Shown here one piece after another: positions 1 through 8,359 of a DNA stretch of 64,000 bases. The notes under the pieces were generated by a model that was given only the letters and a program-made list of their open reading frames with translations, made no database searches and was not told the DNA's origin. The DNA comes from Phenylobacterium sp. CCH9-H3. GTDB taxonomy: Bacteria; Pseudomonadota; Alphaproteobacteria; Caulobacterales; Caulobacteraceae. The position numbers and the translations under genes were made by a program. Location: positions 1 to 64,000 of the forward strand of contig NZ_LSJI01000299.1 of NCBI RefSeq assembly GCF_001557235.1, given 5' to 3'. Each line of letters begins with the position of its first letter. Position 1 is the stretch's first letter.

Positions 1-105
1 CCGAGGCCGAGCGCAGAGCGGCCTAACCCCGTCCACTTTTTCGGGGGAGGATCAGTCGGCAATTCTGTTGAAACGACTTTCACAGCCACAGCCTAGCTCG
101 CGGCT

Positions 106-162
106 CAACGTCCGCAATGGGTCGAAGTCGGAAATTGCCTCCAAAGCCCAAAGCGGACGTTG
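106..162. repeat. 10-bp inverted repeat with 37-bp loop
   Basis: CAACGTCCGC at 106-115 is matched exactly by its reverse complement GCGGACGTTG at 153-162. It lies in the 289-bp non-coding leader before the first gene. It may be a dispersed intergenic palindrome; without a genome-wide copy count this is only a structural observation. Nothing else is recognisable in 1-277. Confidence 0.5.
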
Positions 163-289
163 TTGGAATGTCCAGATCCTTGCGGCGGGCCGATGTCGGC
201 GTGCGACCCGTTGCGGACCATGGACAGATGGCTCTACCTTGATCACGCGTTCGTGAAGTGCCAACTTCGCCGCGACTGGAGGAGCCACC

Positions 290-709
290 GTGAAGCACTC
301 GCTCGTATTCGTGGCGACCGCAGGCCTAGTGCTCACTGGATGCAGCCGATCCGAACTGACCGGAAGCGGACCAGGTCACGGTGCTGGTCGCTACGCCGGA
401 GTAGGGCTCTACCAAGCTGATCGAATGTGGAAGCAACTGGCGGGGCCCGCACCGAAGGAAGCGGGCGCGGCGCGGATCGCGGACGACAGTTACGTGATCG
501 TTGCTATCGACAGTAGGACGGGCGAGCTTCGCCAATGTGGCAATCTGAGCGGCCATTGCATTGGCATGAACCCTTGGTCGACGGCGCTAATGCAAGCCCA
601 ACTCGCGCCAGCCTCCCTCGCCAAACACGCGGAGCAGCTCGATGCTGAAGCGCTGGCCGAGACCAAGCCGGTTTCGAGCGCGCCCACCGTGGAGCCCAAG
701 GTCCGCTAG
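290..709 (+). CDS. hypothetical lipoprotein
   Basis: A 139-residue protein that I cannot assign to a family. It opens with a short lipoprotein signal ending in the lipobox LTGC (Cys18), so it is probably lipidated and sits in the cell envelope. The GTG start at 290 is chosen because GGAGGAG lies at 278-284 with good spacing. The mature part has no visible domain; two Cys (in RQCGN and GHCIG) could form a disulfide. Base composition is slightly less GC-rich than downstream genes. It stands alone, with no co-directional neighbour. Confidence 0.6.
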   Translation: MKHSLVFVATAGLVLTGCSRSELTGSGPGHGAGRYAGVGLYQADRMWKQLAGPAPKEAGAARIADDSYVIVAIDSRTGELRQCGNLSGHCIGMNPWSTALMQAQLAPASLAKHAEQLDAEALAETKPVSSAPTVEPKVR

Positions 710-779
710 CCACCCATCTGCGACGTTTAAACTTTCCGCTTGCGGGAGTGGTGCCGCGCCCAGCGCCTCGGCGAGCCGC

Positions 780-971
780 CTAGACCGCCTCGAGCGCCCC
801 GGCGGGCCACACCTTCCGCTCGCTCGACGACCAGAGGTCCACCGTCGGCGTCCCCTTGGCGCAAAGGGCGTTCGCCCGGCCGCGCGCATCGTCGAGATGC
901 GCGGCCTCGATCCACGCCGCCCAGGTGATCGTTCCGGCGGCGTCCTGAAGGTAGGCTCTGAAAGTGTGCAT
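780..971 (-). CDS. small hypothetical protein, 63 aa
   Basis: A short ORF beginning MHTFRAYLQDAAG with a soluble, mixed alpha/beta composition and no signal peptide or membrane segment. The sequence reads like a compact conserved small protein rather than a GC-rich shadow ORF: it has hydrophobic periodicity and few Arg/Pro runs. No family recognised. It lies on the same strand as, and downstream of, the M17 aminopeptidase. Confidence 0.5.
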   Translation of the reverse strand: MHTFRAYLQDAAGTITWAAWIEAAHLDDARGRANALCAKGTPTVDLWSSSERKVWPAGALEAV

Positions 972-1004
972 CCCCCGATGTAGGCGCTCCGCCGCCTACA
1001 AGCC

Positions 1005-1032
1005 ACCCCCGGGGGCGCCGCACCCCCGGGGG
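1005..1032. repeat. paired ACCCCCGGGGG repeat, possible terminator
   Basis: ACCCCCGGGGG occurs at 1005-1015 and again at 1022-1032. Each copy is self-complementary and the two can pair with each other. It lies 18 bp beyond the stop of the minus-strand aminopeptidase gene and may help terminate that transcript, but there is no U-tract. Confidence 0.3.
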
Positions 1033-1049
1033 AACCGCTGATGGCGGCG

Positions 1050-2582
1050 CTATTTCACGCTGGCCGCATCGAAGTCGCGGACGAAGCGGTCCAGCAGCCG
1101 CACGCCCCAGCCGCGGGCGCCCTTGGGCGCCGTCGGCTGCGCCTCGTTCGACCAGGCGACCGAGGCGATGTCCAGGTGCGCCCAGGGCGTGGCCGGATCG
1201 GCGAAGAAGCCGATGACGTGCGCGCCGACGCTGGCGCCCGCCCCGCCGCCTTCCACCACGTCGCGGATATCGGCCACCGGGCTCTTCAGGTCCTCGGCCA
1301 GGGATTCGTGCAGCGGCAGGCGCCACACCGCCTCGCCCGAGGTGGCGGCGGCCTTCTGGACCTGGGCGGCCAGGCCGTCGTGGCGGCTGAACAGGCCCGC
1401 GTAGTCGTCGCCAAGCGCCGTGCCCACGGCTCCGGTCAGGGTGGCCACGCTGAACAGCGCCGCCGGCTTCCACCGCTCGTCGGAATAGGCGATGGCGTCG
1501 GCCAGGACGACCCGGCCCTCGGCGTCGGTGTTCAGCCGCTCCATGCTCTTGCCGCCATAGGCGCGGACCACGTCGCCGGGACGCGCCGCGCCGCCGCCGG
1601 GCATGTTCTCGGCCATGGCGCCCACCGCCACCACGTGGACCGGCGCCTTCGACTTGGCCAGCGACAGCACCGCGCCCATGGCCGCGGCGGCGCCCGACAT
1701 GTCGGTGCGCATGCGCCACATGCCCGAGGCCGGCTTGATCGAGACGCCGCCCGCGTCGAACGTGATGCCCTTGCCGGTAATCACCACCGGCCGGCCGGTG
1801 GCGCCCGGCCCCTTGTACTCCACGATCACCAGCCGGGGCGGACGGGTCGAGCCCTGGCCCACGCTCAGGATGGCGTTCATGCCGCGCTTCGCCAGCTCGG
1901 CCTCGTCGAACACCTCCACCGTCACGCCGCTCACCCCGCGGAACGCCTCGCGGGTGCGGTCGGCGAACCACTGCGGCGTCTTGATGTTCGAGGGCTCGGA
2001 GATCAGGTCGCGGGACAGCTTCACCCCCTCGGCCAGGGCCGCGCCCCGGGCCTCGAAGGCGGCGCGCGACTCCGCGGCCTGACCCCCCACGATCACCAGG
2101 GGCGCCTGGGAAGGCTTGCGCTTGGCCGGCGCCTTGAGCCCGGAATAGGCGTAGCCGCCCAGCTCCGCGCCGATGGCGAGCTCGGCGGCGTCCAGACCCT
2201 GGGCCAGCAGCACGACGGCGCCGTCCGCCTCCGCCGTCTCGCGCCGGGCCAGCCCGCCCAGGTCCTGCATCGCCGCGGGGCCGTCGGCGCCGGCCGCGCC
2301 CAGCACCACGATCTGTTCGTAGCCACCGATCCCGCGCAGGGTCAGAACCTTGCCCGTCTTGTACTCGAACCGAGCGTCGGCCAGCGCCCGGCGCACCGCC
2401 TCCCGCGTGGCCGGGTCCAGCGCCGCGCCGCGGGTCTGCAGGTCCGCCGCCGACGCCAGCGGCAGAACGGCCGCCCCGCCGCGGGGCGCCTCCCCCGCGA
2501 ACTGGATGGGACGCGCCTCGGCCGACACGGCGGACACGGCAGAGACGGCGGCGGCGAGGGTGAACGCGGCGAGACGGCGCAA
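1050..2582 (-). CDS. exported M17 leucyl aminopeptidase family protein
   Basis: A metallo-aminopeptidase of peptidase family M17, expected to remove N-terminal residues from peptides with two divalent metals. The C-terminal catalytic domain is clear: GKGITFDAGGVSIKPA supplies the metal-binding Lys and Asp, and NTDAEGRVVLADA is the family signature with Asp, Glu and Arg. The TTG start at 2582 is chosen because GGAGG lies just upstream and it begins a signal peptide (RRLAAFTLAAAVSAV, ending SAEA); upstream in-frame codons have no signal. The resulting length of 510 aa fits the family. A signal peptide is unusual for classical cytosolic PepA and points to a periplasmic role in peptide scavenging. 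Confidence 0.88.
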   Translation of the reverse strand: MRRLAAFTLAAAVSAVSAVSAEARPIQFAGEAPRGGAAVLPLASAADLQTRGAALDPATREAVRRALADARFEYKTGKVLTLRGIGGYEQIVVLGAAGADGPAAMQDLGGLARRETAEADGAVVLLAQGLDAAELAIGAELGGYAYSGLKAPAKRKPSQAPLVIVGGQAAESRAAFEARGAALAEGVKLSRDLISEPSNIKTPQWFADRTREAFRGVSGVTVEVFDEAELAKRGMNAILSVGQGSTRPPRLVIVEYKGPGATGRPVVITGKGITFDAGGVSIKPASGMWRMRTDMSGAAAAMGAVLSLAKSKAPVHVVAVGAMAENMPGGGAARPGDVVRAYGGKSMERLNTDAEGRVVLADAIAYSDERWKPAALFSVATLTGAVGTALGDDYAGLFSRHDGLAAQVQKAAATSGEAVWRLPLHESLAEDLKSPVADIRDVVEGGGAGASVGAHVIGFFADPATPWAHLDIASVAWSNEAQPTAPKGARGWGVRLLDRFVRDFDAASVK

Positions 2583-2661
2583 GGGGGACCTCCGGGTTGT
2601 TCCCAGCAGAGCTAGGGCCAAACCGCCGCCTGCGCTAGCCGCCCCCCGGCCCATCGCGTGT

Positions 2662-3804
2662 TCAGAAGTCGCAGTCGCCCGTGGCGCCGCGGCGGGGCTG
2701 GCGGCCGTCCAGGCTCACGGTCGCCGAGTACGAGCTCCACGCATTGCCCGTGGGCGCCGTGCGCTGGAACACGGTCAGGCCGAAGGGGGCGCGACCCGGA
2801 AGGCTGACGGCGTAGGCCTTCTCGCCCTCTCCCACGCCGAGCTTCTCGCAGGCGGCGAGGTCGACGCGGGCGCCCCGCTGCCGCAGGGCCTCGGCCACGT
2901 CGTAGGGAATTTCCGCGCCGATCTTCTGCCAGCCCACCGACACCTCGGCCGGCTGGCCTGCGCCGGCGACCCCCACCTTCAGGTCGCCCAGGGTTCCGGA
3001 CGCCAGTTGCCGCGCCTCCGGCCGCGCCGCCCAGCGCACCCCTTGGGCGCCGGCCCGGACGCCGGCCAGGCTCGCCCGCTCCCCGGCCCGCGGGACCGCC
3101 GAGATCAAAAAATCCGCCGCCGGACCGGACGCCACCACCCGACCCCAGCGCCCCCGGCATTCCTCGTCGGCCCAGCGCGCGGCCGAGGCGTCGCGGCTCA
3201 CCAGCTCGCGCCGGCAGCGGGCGAGGAACTCCGCCTCACCCGCCGGAGCGGAGACCGGCGGCGGCGGCGCGGACGCCGCGGCCGATGGCGCGCCCGGCGC
3301 GGCTCTGGCCACCGACACCCCCTGGCCGAAGCCGGTCCCGTTCCATTCCAGCTGCGCCGCGCACTGCGCCCCGGGCCCCGCGCCGCCGCCGCAGGCCGCG
3401 CCCCGCCGGGCGACCTGCACCTTCGCCGGCCGCCCGGCCACGATCCGATACCCGGCCAGGACGTCCGAATAGACCCGCCGCGATTGGCCCCGCGCATCGG
3501 TGACGAAGATGTCCACCCGCGCCTGGCCGGCCTTGCGGAACAGGCCCGGCCGGCCCGCGCAATTGTAGTCGCCCTCCGAGAGCAGATAGTCCAGCCGCCC
3601 GTCCCCGGTGAAATCCTGCGCCGCCACATAGCGCCCCGGCCCCTCGCGGCCGCCGGCGGCGAGGCAGCGCGCGTCCAGCGACTGCATGTGGGTCAGCACC
3701 ACGGAAGGGATCGGCGGCTGGCCCTGCGCCCGCGCGCCGGCCTGCCCCGTCAGCCCCGCCGCCACCGCGCCGATCGCGAGCCCCCACAGCCTGGCGTTCG
3801 TCAT
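2662..3804 (-). CDS. hypothetical exported protein with an FG-GAP-like segment
   Basis: A 380-residue protein of unknown function. ATG at 3804 follows a strong GGGAGGG ribosome site, and residues 1-27 form a signal peptide ending near AGARA. Early in the mature chain, DFTGDGRLDYLLSEG resembles an Asp-rich FG-GAP/calcium-binding turn. A Pro/Ala-rich linker near the middle separates two domains. Several Cys (for example GAACGGG, CRREL, ATGDCDF) suggest disulfides in the periplasm. It is 79 bp upstream of the aminopeptidase on the same strand and could share its transcript. Confidence 0.65.
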   Translation of the reverse strand: MTNARLWGLAIGAVAAGLTGQAGARAQGQPPIPSVVLTHMQSLDARCLAAGGREGPGRYVAAQDFTGDGRLDYLLSEGDYNCAGRPGLFRKAGQARVDIFVTDARGQSRRVYSDVLAGYRIVAGRPAKVQVARRGAACGGGAGPGAQCAAQLEWNGTGFGQGVSVARAAPGAPSAAASAPPPPVSAPAGEAEFLARCRRELVSRDASAARWADEECRGRWGRVVASGPAADFLISAVPRAGERASLAGVRAGAQGVRWAARPEARQLASGTLGDLKVGVAGAGQPAEVSVGWQKIGAEIPYDVAEALRQRGARVDLAACEKLGVGEGEKAYAVSLPGRAPFGLTVFQRTAPTGNAWSSYSATVSLDGRQPRRGATGDCDF

Positions 3805-3992
3805 GATCCCTCCCGGCAAAGCGAAGGTCGCCGAACGGCCGTACCGCGTGCGGCCGCCGATGGCCACAGGTTCATCGCCCGATTGCGCGACAATCCCGTC
3901 TGGGGGGAAACCGCTCGTCCAAGCGCAGAATTCCCGTATCGTCGATATAATGATGTACGGGCGGCCGTTCGGCCGGACAAAAGGGGAAGTGA

Positions 3993-4760
3993 ATGACTAA
4001 GTTCAACCAGGCGGCATTTGCGGTCGCCGCCGCGGCGGGAATGCTCGCCGCCAGCGGCTCGGCCAGCGCCGCGCAATATATCTCGAAGCTCGAGTACAGC
4101 CAGGACGGCTACAGCAGCAGCCCGTTCGGCACCGTCACCCTCACCGAGGGCGGCTCCGGGAACGGCGCCTATGTCGACGTGCTGGTCCAGCTTCTGCCGC
4201 CGCTCACCAACCTCGTCGACACTGGCGCCCACTACATGTTCGCCTTCAACCTGGCGGACACGACCAACAGCACGGTGACGCTGCTGGATCCGGCGCTGGA
4301 CATCAACGCCGCGGGCAATGCGGACGGTTACACGTTCTACCAGAACGGCGACCGCGACCAGGCGCCCTTCATGAACTTCAGCGAGGCGATCGCCTACAAC
4401 TATCCGGGTCAGGGCAATGGCAACAACAGCGCGGCGCCGACCCTCGCGTTCCGCGTGAGCAACGCCAACGGCATCACCTTCGTGGGCCCGGGCAACCAGT
4501 TCACCTCGACGACGGTGGCCGGCGGCAACATCGCCGGCTTCACCAAGGGCTGGTGGTTCGCCGCCGATGTTAAGAGCTCGCTCACCAGCGGCCCGAACAG
4601 CAACACCTTCACGGTCGCCGCGCGGGACTTCTGCACCGTGGGCGTCGATTGCAACACCGGTGTCGTCCCCGAGCCCGGCACGTGGGCGCTCATGATCCTG
4701 GGCTTCGGCGCGGCCGGGGGCATGCTCCGCCGCCGCCGCCACGTCGCCGTGGTCGCCTAG
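3993..4760 (+). CDS. PEPxxWA-CTERM sorting domain protein
   Basis: A 255-residue exported protein. The N-terminus is a signal peptide (AAGMLAASGSASAA). The C-terminus is a textbook sorting signal: VPEPGTWALMILGFGAAGG, a hydrophobic segment and a basic tail RRRRH, as recognised by exosortase-type systems. The mature region is rich in Asn, Thr, Ser and Gly, typical of exported surface or matrix proteins of this class. The substrate or role is unknown. Transcription probably stops at the hairpin just after the gene. Confidence 0.85.
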   Translation: MTKFNQAAFAVAAAAGMLAASGSASAAQYISKLEYSQDGYSSSPFGTVTLTEGGSGNGAYVDVLVQLLPPLTNLVDTGAHYMFAFNLADTTNSTVTLLDPALDINAAGNADGYTFYQNGDRDQAPFMNFSEAIAYNYPGQGNGNNSAAPTLAFRVSNANGITFVGPGNQFTSTTVAGGNIAGFTKGWWFAADVKSSLTSGPNSNTFTVAARDFCTVGVDCNTGVVPEPGTWALMILGFGAAGGMLRRRRHVAVVA

Positions 4761-4778
4761 ATCCGACACGTCGGGTCT

Positions 4779-4814
4779 GCCCGGGGCGCCGACGGCGTCC
4801 CGGGCGCTCGTTTT
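4779..4814 (+). terminator. rho-independent terminator
   Basis: A 12-bp stem (4779-4790 with 4794-4805, one G-T wobble) and a GAC triloop is followed by GCTCGTTTT. It sits 19 bp after the PEP-CTERM gene. Confidence 0.7.
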
Positions 4815-4819
4815 CCATC

Positions 4820-5041
4820 ATGCGACATCCGTTCCCGCAGTCGGCGTACACCCTCGTCGAACGGCAGCGCTGTGGCGCGCCCCTCCGAGAGACCTTCGTA
4901 GCCCCGACCCAGGACGAAGCGATCGCCCGCGCCGAGAGCGTCCTCGACGGCGGCGACGCCGAACTCTGGAAGGGGTCCCATCTGGTGCGCCGCTGGACTC
5001 AGATCCGGTTGGCGGAGCCAAGGGCCATCACGAGCGGCTAG
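4820..5041 (+). CDS. small hypothetical protein, 73 aa
   Basis: Starts MRHPFPQSAYTLVERQRCGA and is followed by a short helix EAIARAESVLDGG. It looks like a cytosolic single-domain protein of unknown function. ATG 4820 is taken because the in-frame upstream sequence is Arg/Pro-rich read-through of the terminator and the preceding gene. Its TAG stop shares the CTAG at 5038-5041 with the stop codon of a minus-strand gene remnant that follows. Confidence 0.5.
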   Translation: MRHPFPQSAYTLVERQRCGAPLRETFVAPTQDEAIARAESVLDGGDAELWKGSHLVRRWTQIRLAEPRAITSG

Positions 5042-5104
5042 CCGCCGCCCCGCGCCAGGTCGGCGTCCGCGCGGCGGGCCATGGCGGCCAGGTCCTCCGC
5101 CGGC
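5038..5104 (-). pseudogene. 3' remnant of an unidentified minus-strand gene
   Basis: On the minus strand an open frame ends EDLAAMARRADADLARGGG then TAG at 5040-5038. The amphipathic, charged composition looks like a genuine protein C-terminus. The frame stops making sense where homology to czcA begins on the other strand at about 5112, so this looks like the last ~20 codons of a gene cut by a rearrangement. Parent family unknown. Confidence 0.35.
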
Positions 5105-5111
5105 CCCGCCC

Positions 5112-5867
5112 CCGCTCAGCCAGCTCGCGCAGTTCCGCTACACGGAAGGCCTGAACCAGATCAGCCGCGAGAACGGCAAGCGTCGCGTCGTGGTGTCCGC
5201 CAACGTCCGGGGGCGTGACGTCGGCTCCTTCGTCAAGGCCGCCCAGCCGAAGGTGGAAGAGGTGGCGCTGCCGCCGGGCACGTTCATCGAGTGGGGCGGA
5301 CAGTTCCAGAACCTGCAGGCCGCCTCGCAGCGCCTGGCGATCGTGGTGCCGATCTGCTTCCTGGCGATCTTTGCCCTGCTCTACATGGCGCTGGGCAGCA
5401 CGCCCCTGGCGGTGGCGGTGTTCGCGGCCATCCCGCTCGGCCTGGCCGGCGGGGTGTTCACACTGGCCCTGACGCGGATCAATTTCTCCGTCTCCGCCGC
5501 GGTGGGGTTCATCGTCCTGGCCGGCGTCGCCGTGCTGAACGGACTGGTGGTGATGAGTGCGATCCGCCAGCGGCTGGACGGCGGCATGCCGATCACCCAG
5601 GCGATAACCGAAGGGATGATGGAGAAGGTCCGGCCCGTGGTGATGACCGGCCTGGTGCCGGCGATCGGCTTCATCCCGATGGCGCTGGCGCACGGCACCG
5701 GGGCCGAGGTGCAGAAGCCTCTGGCGATGGTGGTGATCGGCGGCCTGGTCACGGCGACCGCCCTGACACTCTTGGTGTTACCGGCCATCACCCAGGTGCT
5801 CCTGGCCTTCGCCGAGCGGCGCAAGCGCCGTCCCCACGCCGACGCCAGCCTCATGCCGGCCGAGTAG
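5112..5867 (+). pseudogene. 5'-truncated CzcA/CusA-type RND efflux pump (C-terminal quarter)
   Basis: This encodes only the last ~251 residues of a heavy-metal RND pump, roughly the final 23 percent of the normal length. The frame is open from 5112 (PLSQLAQFRYTEGLNQI) and aligns closely with PLRQLVEFRFTEGLNQI inside the intact czcA at 12641-15877. It holds the last periplasmic segment and the C-terminal transmembrane helices, but lacks the start codon, the proton-relay helix and the first porter domain, so it cannot pump. It is followed after 8 bp by a DUF190 gene, as the intact copy is followed by its own. It is probably a relic of a second czc locus. Confidence 0.85.
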
Positions 5868-5875
5868 GGGGCGTC

Positions 5876-6235
5876 ATGGCAACCCAGGAGCCCCATGCGA
5901 TGGACGACGTCAGGAAATTGCTCCGGATCTACACCGATGAGGCCGCCTACTTCGGAGACCGAAGGGTCTTCGAGGTGGTGGCCATCCGCGCCCGCGAGGC
6001 CGGGCTCGCGGGCGCGACGGTGCTAAAGGCGCTCATTGGGTTCGGACACACGCCGCACCTGCACACGCGGCATCTGCTCGACGACGACCAGTCGGTGGTC
6101 ATCGAGATCGTGGACGAGGAAACCCGTTTGCGGGCGTTCGCGGCCGCGCTTTCGGACCTGCCGGACATCGGCCTCATCACACTGGAGGCGGTGGAGGTGC
6201 TGCGAAGCCCGCCCCGCGCAAACCTCGATGGCTAG
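5876..6235 (+). CDS. DUF190 family protein
   Basis: A small cytosolic PII-like (DUF190) protein of 119 aa, family LRIYTDEAAYFGDRRVFEVV...GLAGATVLKALIGFG. DUF190 proteins are trimeric ferredoxin-fold proteins often encoded beside ion transporters; the ligand here is unknown. ATG 5876 follows AGGGGG; ATG 5900 is a possible alternative with CAGGAG upstream. It is a paralogue of the DUF190 protein at 15908, each sitting immediately 3' of czcA sequence. Confidence 0.82.
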   Translation: MATQEPHAMDDVRKLLRIYTDEAAYFGDRRVFEVVAIRAREAGLAGATVLKALIGFGHTPHLHTRHLLDDDQSVVIEIVDEETRLRAFAAALSDLPDIGLITLEAVEVLRSPPRANLDG

Positions 6236-6386
6236 TGGCCCGGATCGCCGGAACGCGGCGAGGCCTGACGAAAAGCCCGGCCGCGCCCAGATCCTATTGG
6301 TCGTGGTGGCCGTTCTGCTGCTCGCAGCCGCGGTCGGGCTCCTCCTGAGCACCCCGTCTGTCGACTTCCACCCGAGGGGTCGCTGA
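6228..6386 (+). CDS. small single-pass membrane protein, 52 aa
   Basis: Overlaps the end of the DUF190 gene by 8 bp. The chain has a basic N-terminus, one hydrophobic helix (ILLVVVAVLLLAAAVGLLL) and a short tail. The overlap and the cation transporter immediately downstream suggest a minor accessory of the cluster. No family is recognised, and such a short frame could be fortuitous in GC-rich DNA. Confidence 0.45.
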   Translation: MASGPDRRNAARPDEKPGRAQILLVVVAVLLLAAAVGLLLSTPSVDFHPRGR

Positions 6387-6413
6387 CCGCGCGGCGAGAA
6401 CAAGGAAACGACC

Positions 6414-7370
6414 ATGAGCCAGGACGGAGCGCACGCCGGACATAGCCAGGAGGAAGCCCGCGATGCGGGACATGGCAAGGCGGGCCACGCCCACAGCCAC
6501 ACCGCCAACGCCAGCGCGCGCCAGCTGACAATCGCGCTCGCATTGACATCGACCTTCCTGGTCGCCGAGGTCGTCGGCGGGCTGGTCTTCAAGAGCCTGG
6601 CGCTGCTCTCCGACGCCGCGCACATGTTCACGGATGTGGTCGCCCTCGCCATCGCGCTGGCGGCGATCAAGATCGGCCAGCGCAAGGCCGACGACCGCCG
6701 GACCTTCGGCTACCGACGCTTCGAGATCCTGGCCGCCGCCTTCAACGCGGTGCTGCTGTTCGCGGTGGCCCTCTATGTGCTGATCGAGGGCGGCCGCCGT
6801 CTCTTCGACCCCGCGCCGGTGGAATCGACCGGCATGCTGATCGTCGCCGGCATCGGCCTGGCCGTGAACCTGATCTGCATGCGCGTCCTGTCCGGCGGGA
6901 AGGACAAGAGCCTCAACGTCAAGGGCGCCTACCTCGAAGTCTGGGCCGACATGGTCGGCTCGATCGGGGTGATCGGCGGCGCCATCGTCATCCGCTTCAC
7001 GGGCTGGGCCTGGGTCGATCCGATCGTCGCGATCGCCATCGGCTTCTGGGTGCTGCCCCGGACCTGGGTTCTGCTGCGCGACAGCACCAACATCCTGCTG
7101 GAGGGTGCTCCCTCCAGCGTGGCGCTCGCCGCCCTCCGCAAGACCATTACAGAAACGCCGGGCGTCTCAGAGGTCCACGACCTGCACGTCTGGGTCTCGG
7201 GCGCGGACCAGCCGAGCTGTACAGCCCACGTGGTCCTGGCTGCGGGGTCGGAAGGCGAAGACGTCCGGCAGCGCGTCGCGGCCACGCTCGCGACGGATTT
7301 CGATGTGCATCACGTCACCCTGCAGACCGAGACGGTCCCCTGCGACTCGCGCCCGGAGCTCCACGGATGA
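6414..7370 (+). CDS. CDF cation efflux transporter (CzcD/ZitB type)
   Basis: A cation diffusion facilitator, predicted to export Zn2+, Cd2+ or Co2+ from cytosol to periplasm in exchange for protons. The 318-aa chain has a His-rich N-terminus (GHAHSHTAN), six membrane helices with the metal-site motif SDAAHMFTD in helix 2 and EVWAD in helix 5, and a C-terminal cytoplasmic domain (VSEVHDLHVWVSG). The start follows AAGGAA. Its stop overlaps the ATG of a second CDF gene, so the two are translationally coupled. Confidence 0.92.
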   Translation: MSQDGAHAGHSQEEARDAGHGKAGHAHSHTANASARQLTIALALTSTFLVAEVVGGLVFKSLALLSDAAHMFTDVVALAIALAAIKIGQRKADDRRTFGYRRFEILAAAFNAVLLFAVALYVLIEGGRRLFDPAPVESTGMLIVAGIGLAVNLICMRVLSGGKDKSLNVKGAYLEVWADMVGSIGVIGGAIVIRFTGWAWVDPIVAIAIGFWVLPRTWVLLRDSTNILLEGAPSSVALAALRKTITETPGVSEVHDLHVWVSGADQPSCTAHVVLAAGSEGEDVRQRVAATLATDFDVHHVTLQTETVPCDSRPELHG

Positions 7371-8317
7371 GCGGGCACGCCCACGACCACGCGACGGGAA
7401 AAAGCCACGGGCATCACCACCACGACACCGAAGGCATGAGCGACGGGCGCCTCGTCGGCGCCGTCGCCGTCAACGTCCTGCTCACCGTGGCGCAGATCGT
7501 CGGCGGCGCCGTGTCGGGATCGCTCTCGCTGATCGCCGACGCCCTGCACAATCTGAACGACGCCGCGTCCCTGGCCCTGGCGCTGTTCGCGCGGAAGGTG
7601 GGGCGCAAGCCCGCCGACAAGCTGATGACCTTCGGCTACGGCCAGGCCGAGGTGGTTGCGGCGCTGATCAATCTGACCACCCTGATCATCGTCGGCCTCT
7701 ACCTGGTCTACGAGGCGATCCTGCGGTTCATCGATCCGCAGCCGATCCAAGGTTGGATCATCGTCATCGTCGCGGGGATCGCCCTCGTCATCGACGTGGC
7801 GACCGCGCTGATGGTCCGCGTCGGCGCCAAGCACAGTGTGAACATCAAGGCGGCCTTCCTGCACAACGTCTCCGACGCCCTGGCCTCCGTCGGGGTGATC
7901 GTCGCCGGCACGCTGATCTTGCTCTACGACCTCTACGTCGCCGACCTGATCGTGACCCTGATCATCGCGGCCTGCGTCCTCTACCAGGGTTTCTCGCTGC
8001 TCCCGCGGACCATCCGCCTGCTGATGCACGCGACCCCGGATGGCCTGGAGTTCGACCACATCGTGGCGGCGATCCGGGGTGTCGAGGGCGTCCGCGACGT
8101 ACACCACGTCCACATCTGGAACCTCGGCGAACACGCCCGGGCCCTGGAAGCGCACGTCGAGCCTGACGGGGCTTCCCTGTCGGACTTCGCCGCCGTCAAA
8201 GCCCGCATCCGGTCTACGCTGGCCCGCGACTTCAAGGTAAAGCACGCGACCTTGGAGGCCTGCGCCGCGGGTGAGCATCCGAACGACGGTCCGCTCCAGT
8301 CGCCGCACGCGGGCTGA
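7367..8317 (+). CDS. second CDF cation efflux transporter
   Basis: A 316-aa CDF exporter coupled to the preceding gene through an ATGA overlap. The N-terminal GHHHHD tract could bind metal. Helix 2 carries DALHNLND and helix 5 FLHNVSD, both with the His/Asp metal ligands of Zn/Cd exporters. The C-terminal domain has VRDVHHVHIWNLG. It differs enough from its neighbour to be an ancient paralogue rather than a recent duplication; the pair may form a heterodimer or differ in metal preference. Confidence 0.92.
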   Translation: MSGHAHDHATGKSHGHHHHDTEGMSDGRLVGAVAVNVLLTVAQIVGGAVSGSLSLIADALHNLNDAASLALALFARKVGRKPADKLMTFGYGQAEVVAALINLTTLIIVGLYLVYEAILRFIDPQPIQGWIIVIVAGIALVIDVATALMVRVGAKHSVNIKAAFLHNVSDALASVGVIVAGTLILLYDLYVADLIVTLIIAACVLYQGFSLLPRTIRLLMHATPDGLEFDHIVAAIRGVEGVRDVHHVHIWNLGEHARALEAHVEPDGASLSDFAAVKARIRSTLARDFKVKHATLEACAAGEHPNDGPLQSPHAG

Positions 8318-8359
8318 TATCGACCACGGCGTCGCAAGGGCGCCGAAGGGGAAGGCAAG

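Noticed and set aside
1041..2615. Long plus-strand ORF opposite the aminopeptidase, and similar long antisense ORFs elsewhere (for example 13901-15976, 20575-24237, 61403-63949)
   Set aside because: Arg/Gly/His/Ala-rich shadows typical of high-GC DNA; the opposite strand encodes clear protein families.
5190..5867. A separate small RND-type transporter
   Set aside because: Similarity starts before the first ATG and covers only the C-terminal part of CzcA; no proton-relay motif. Called a pseudogene.
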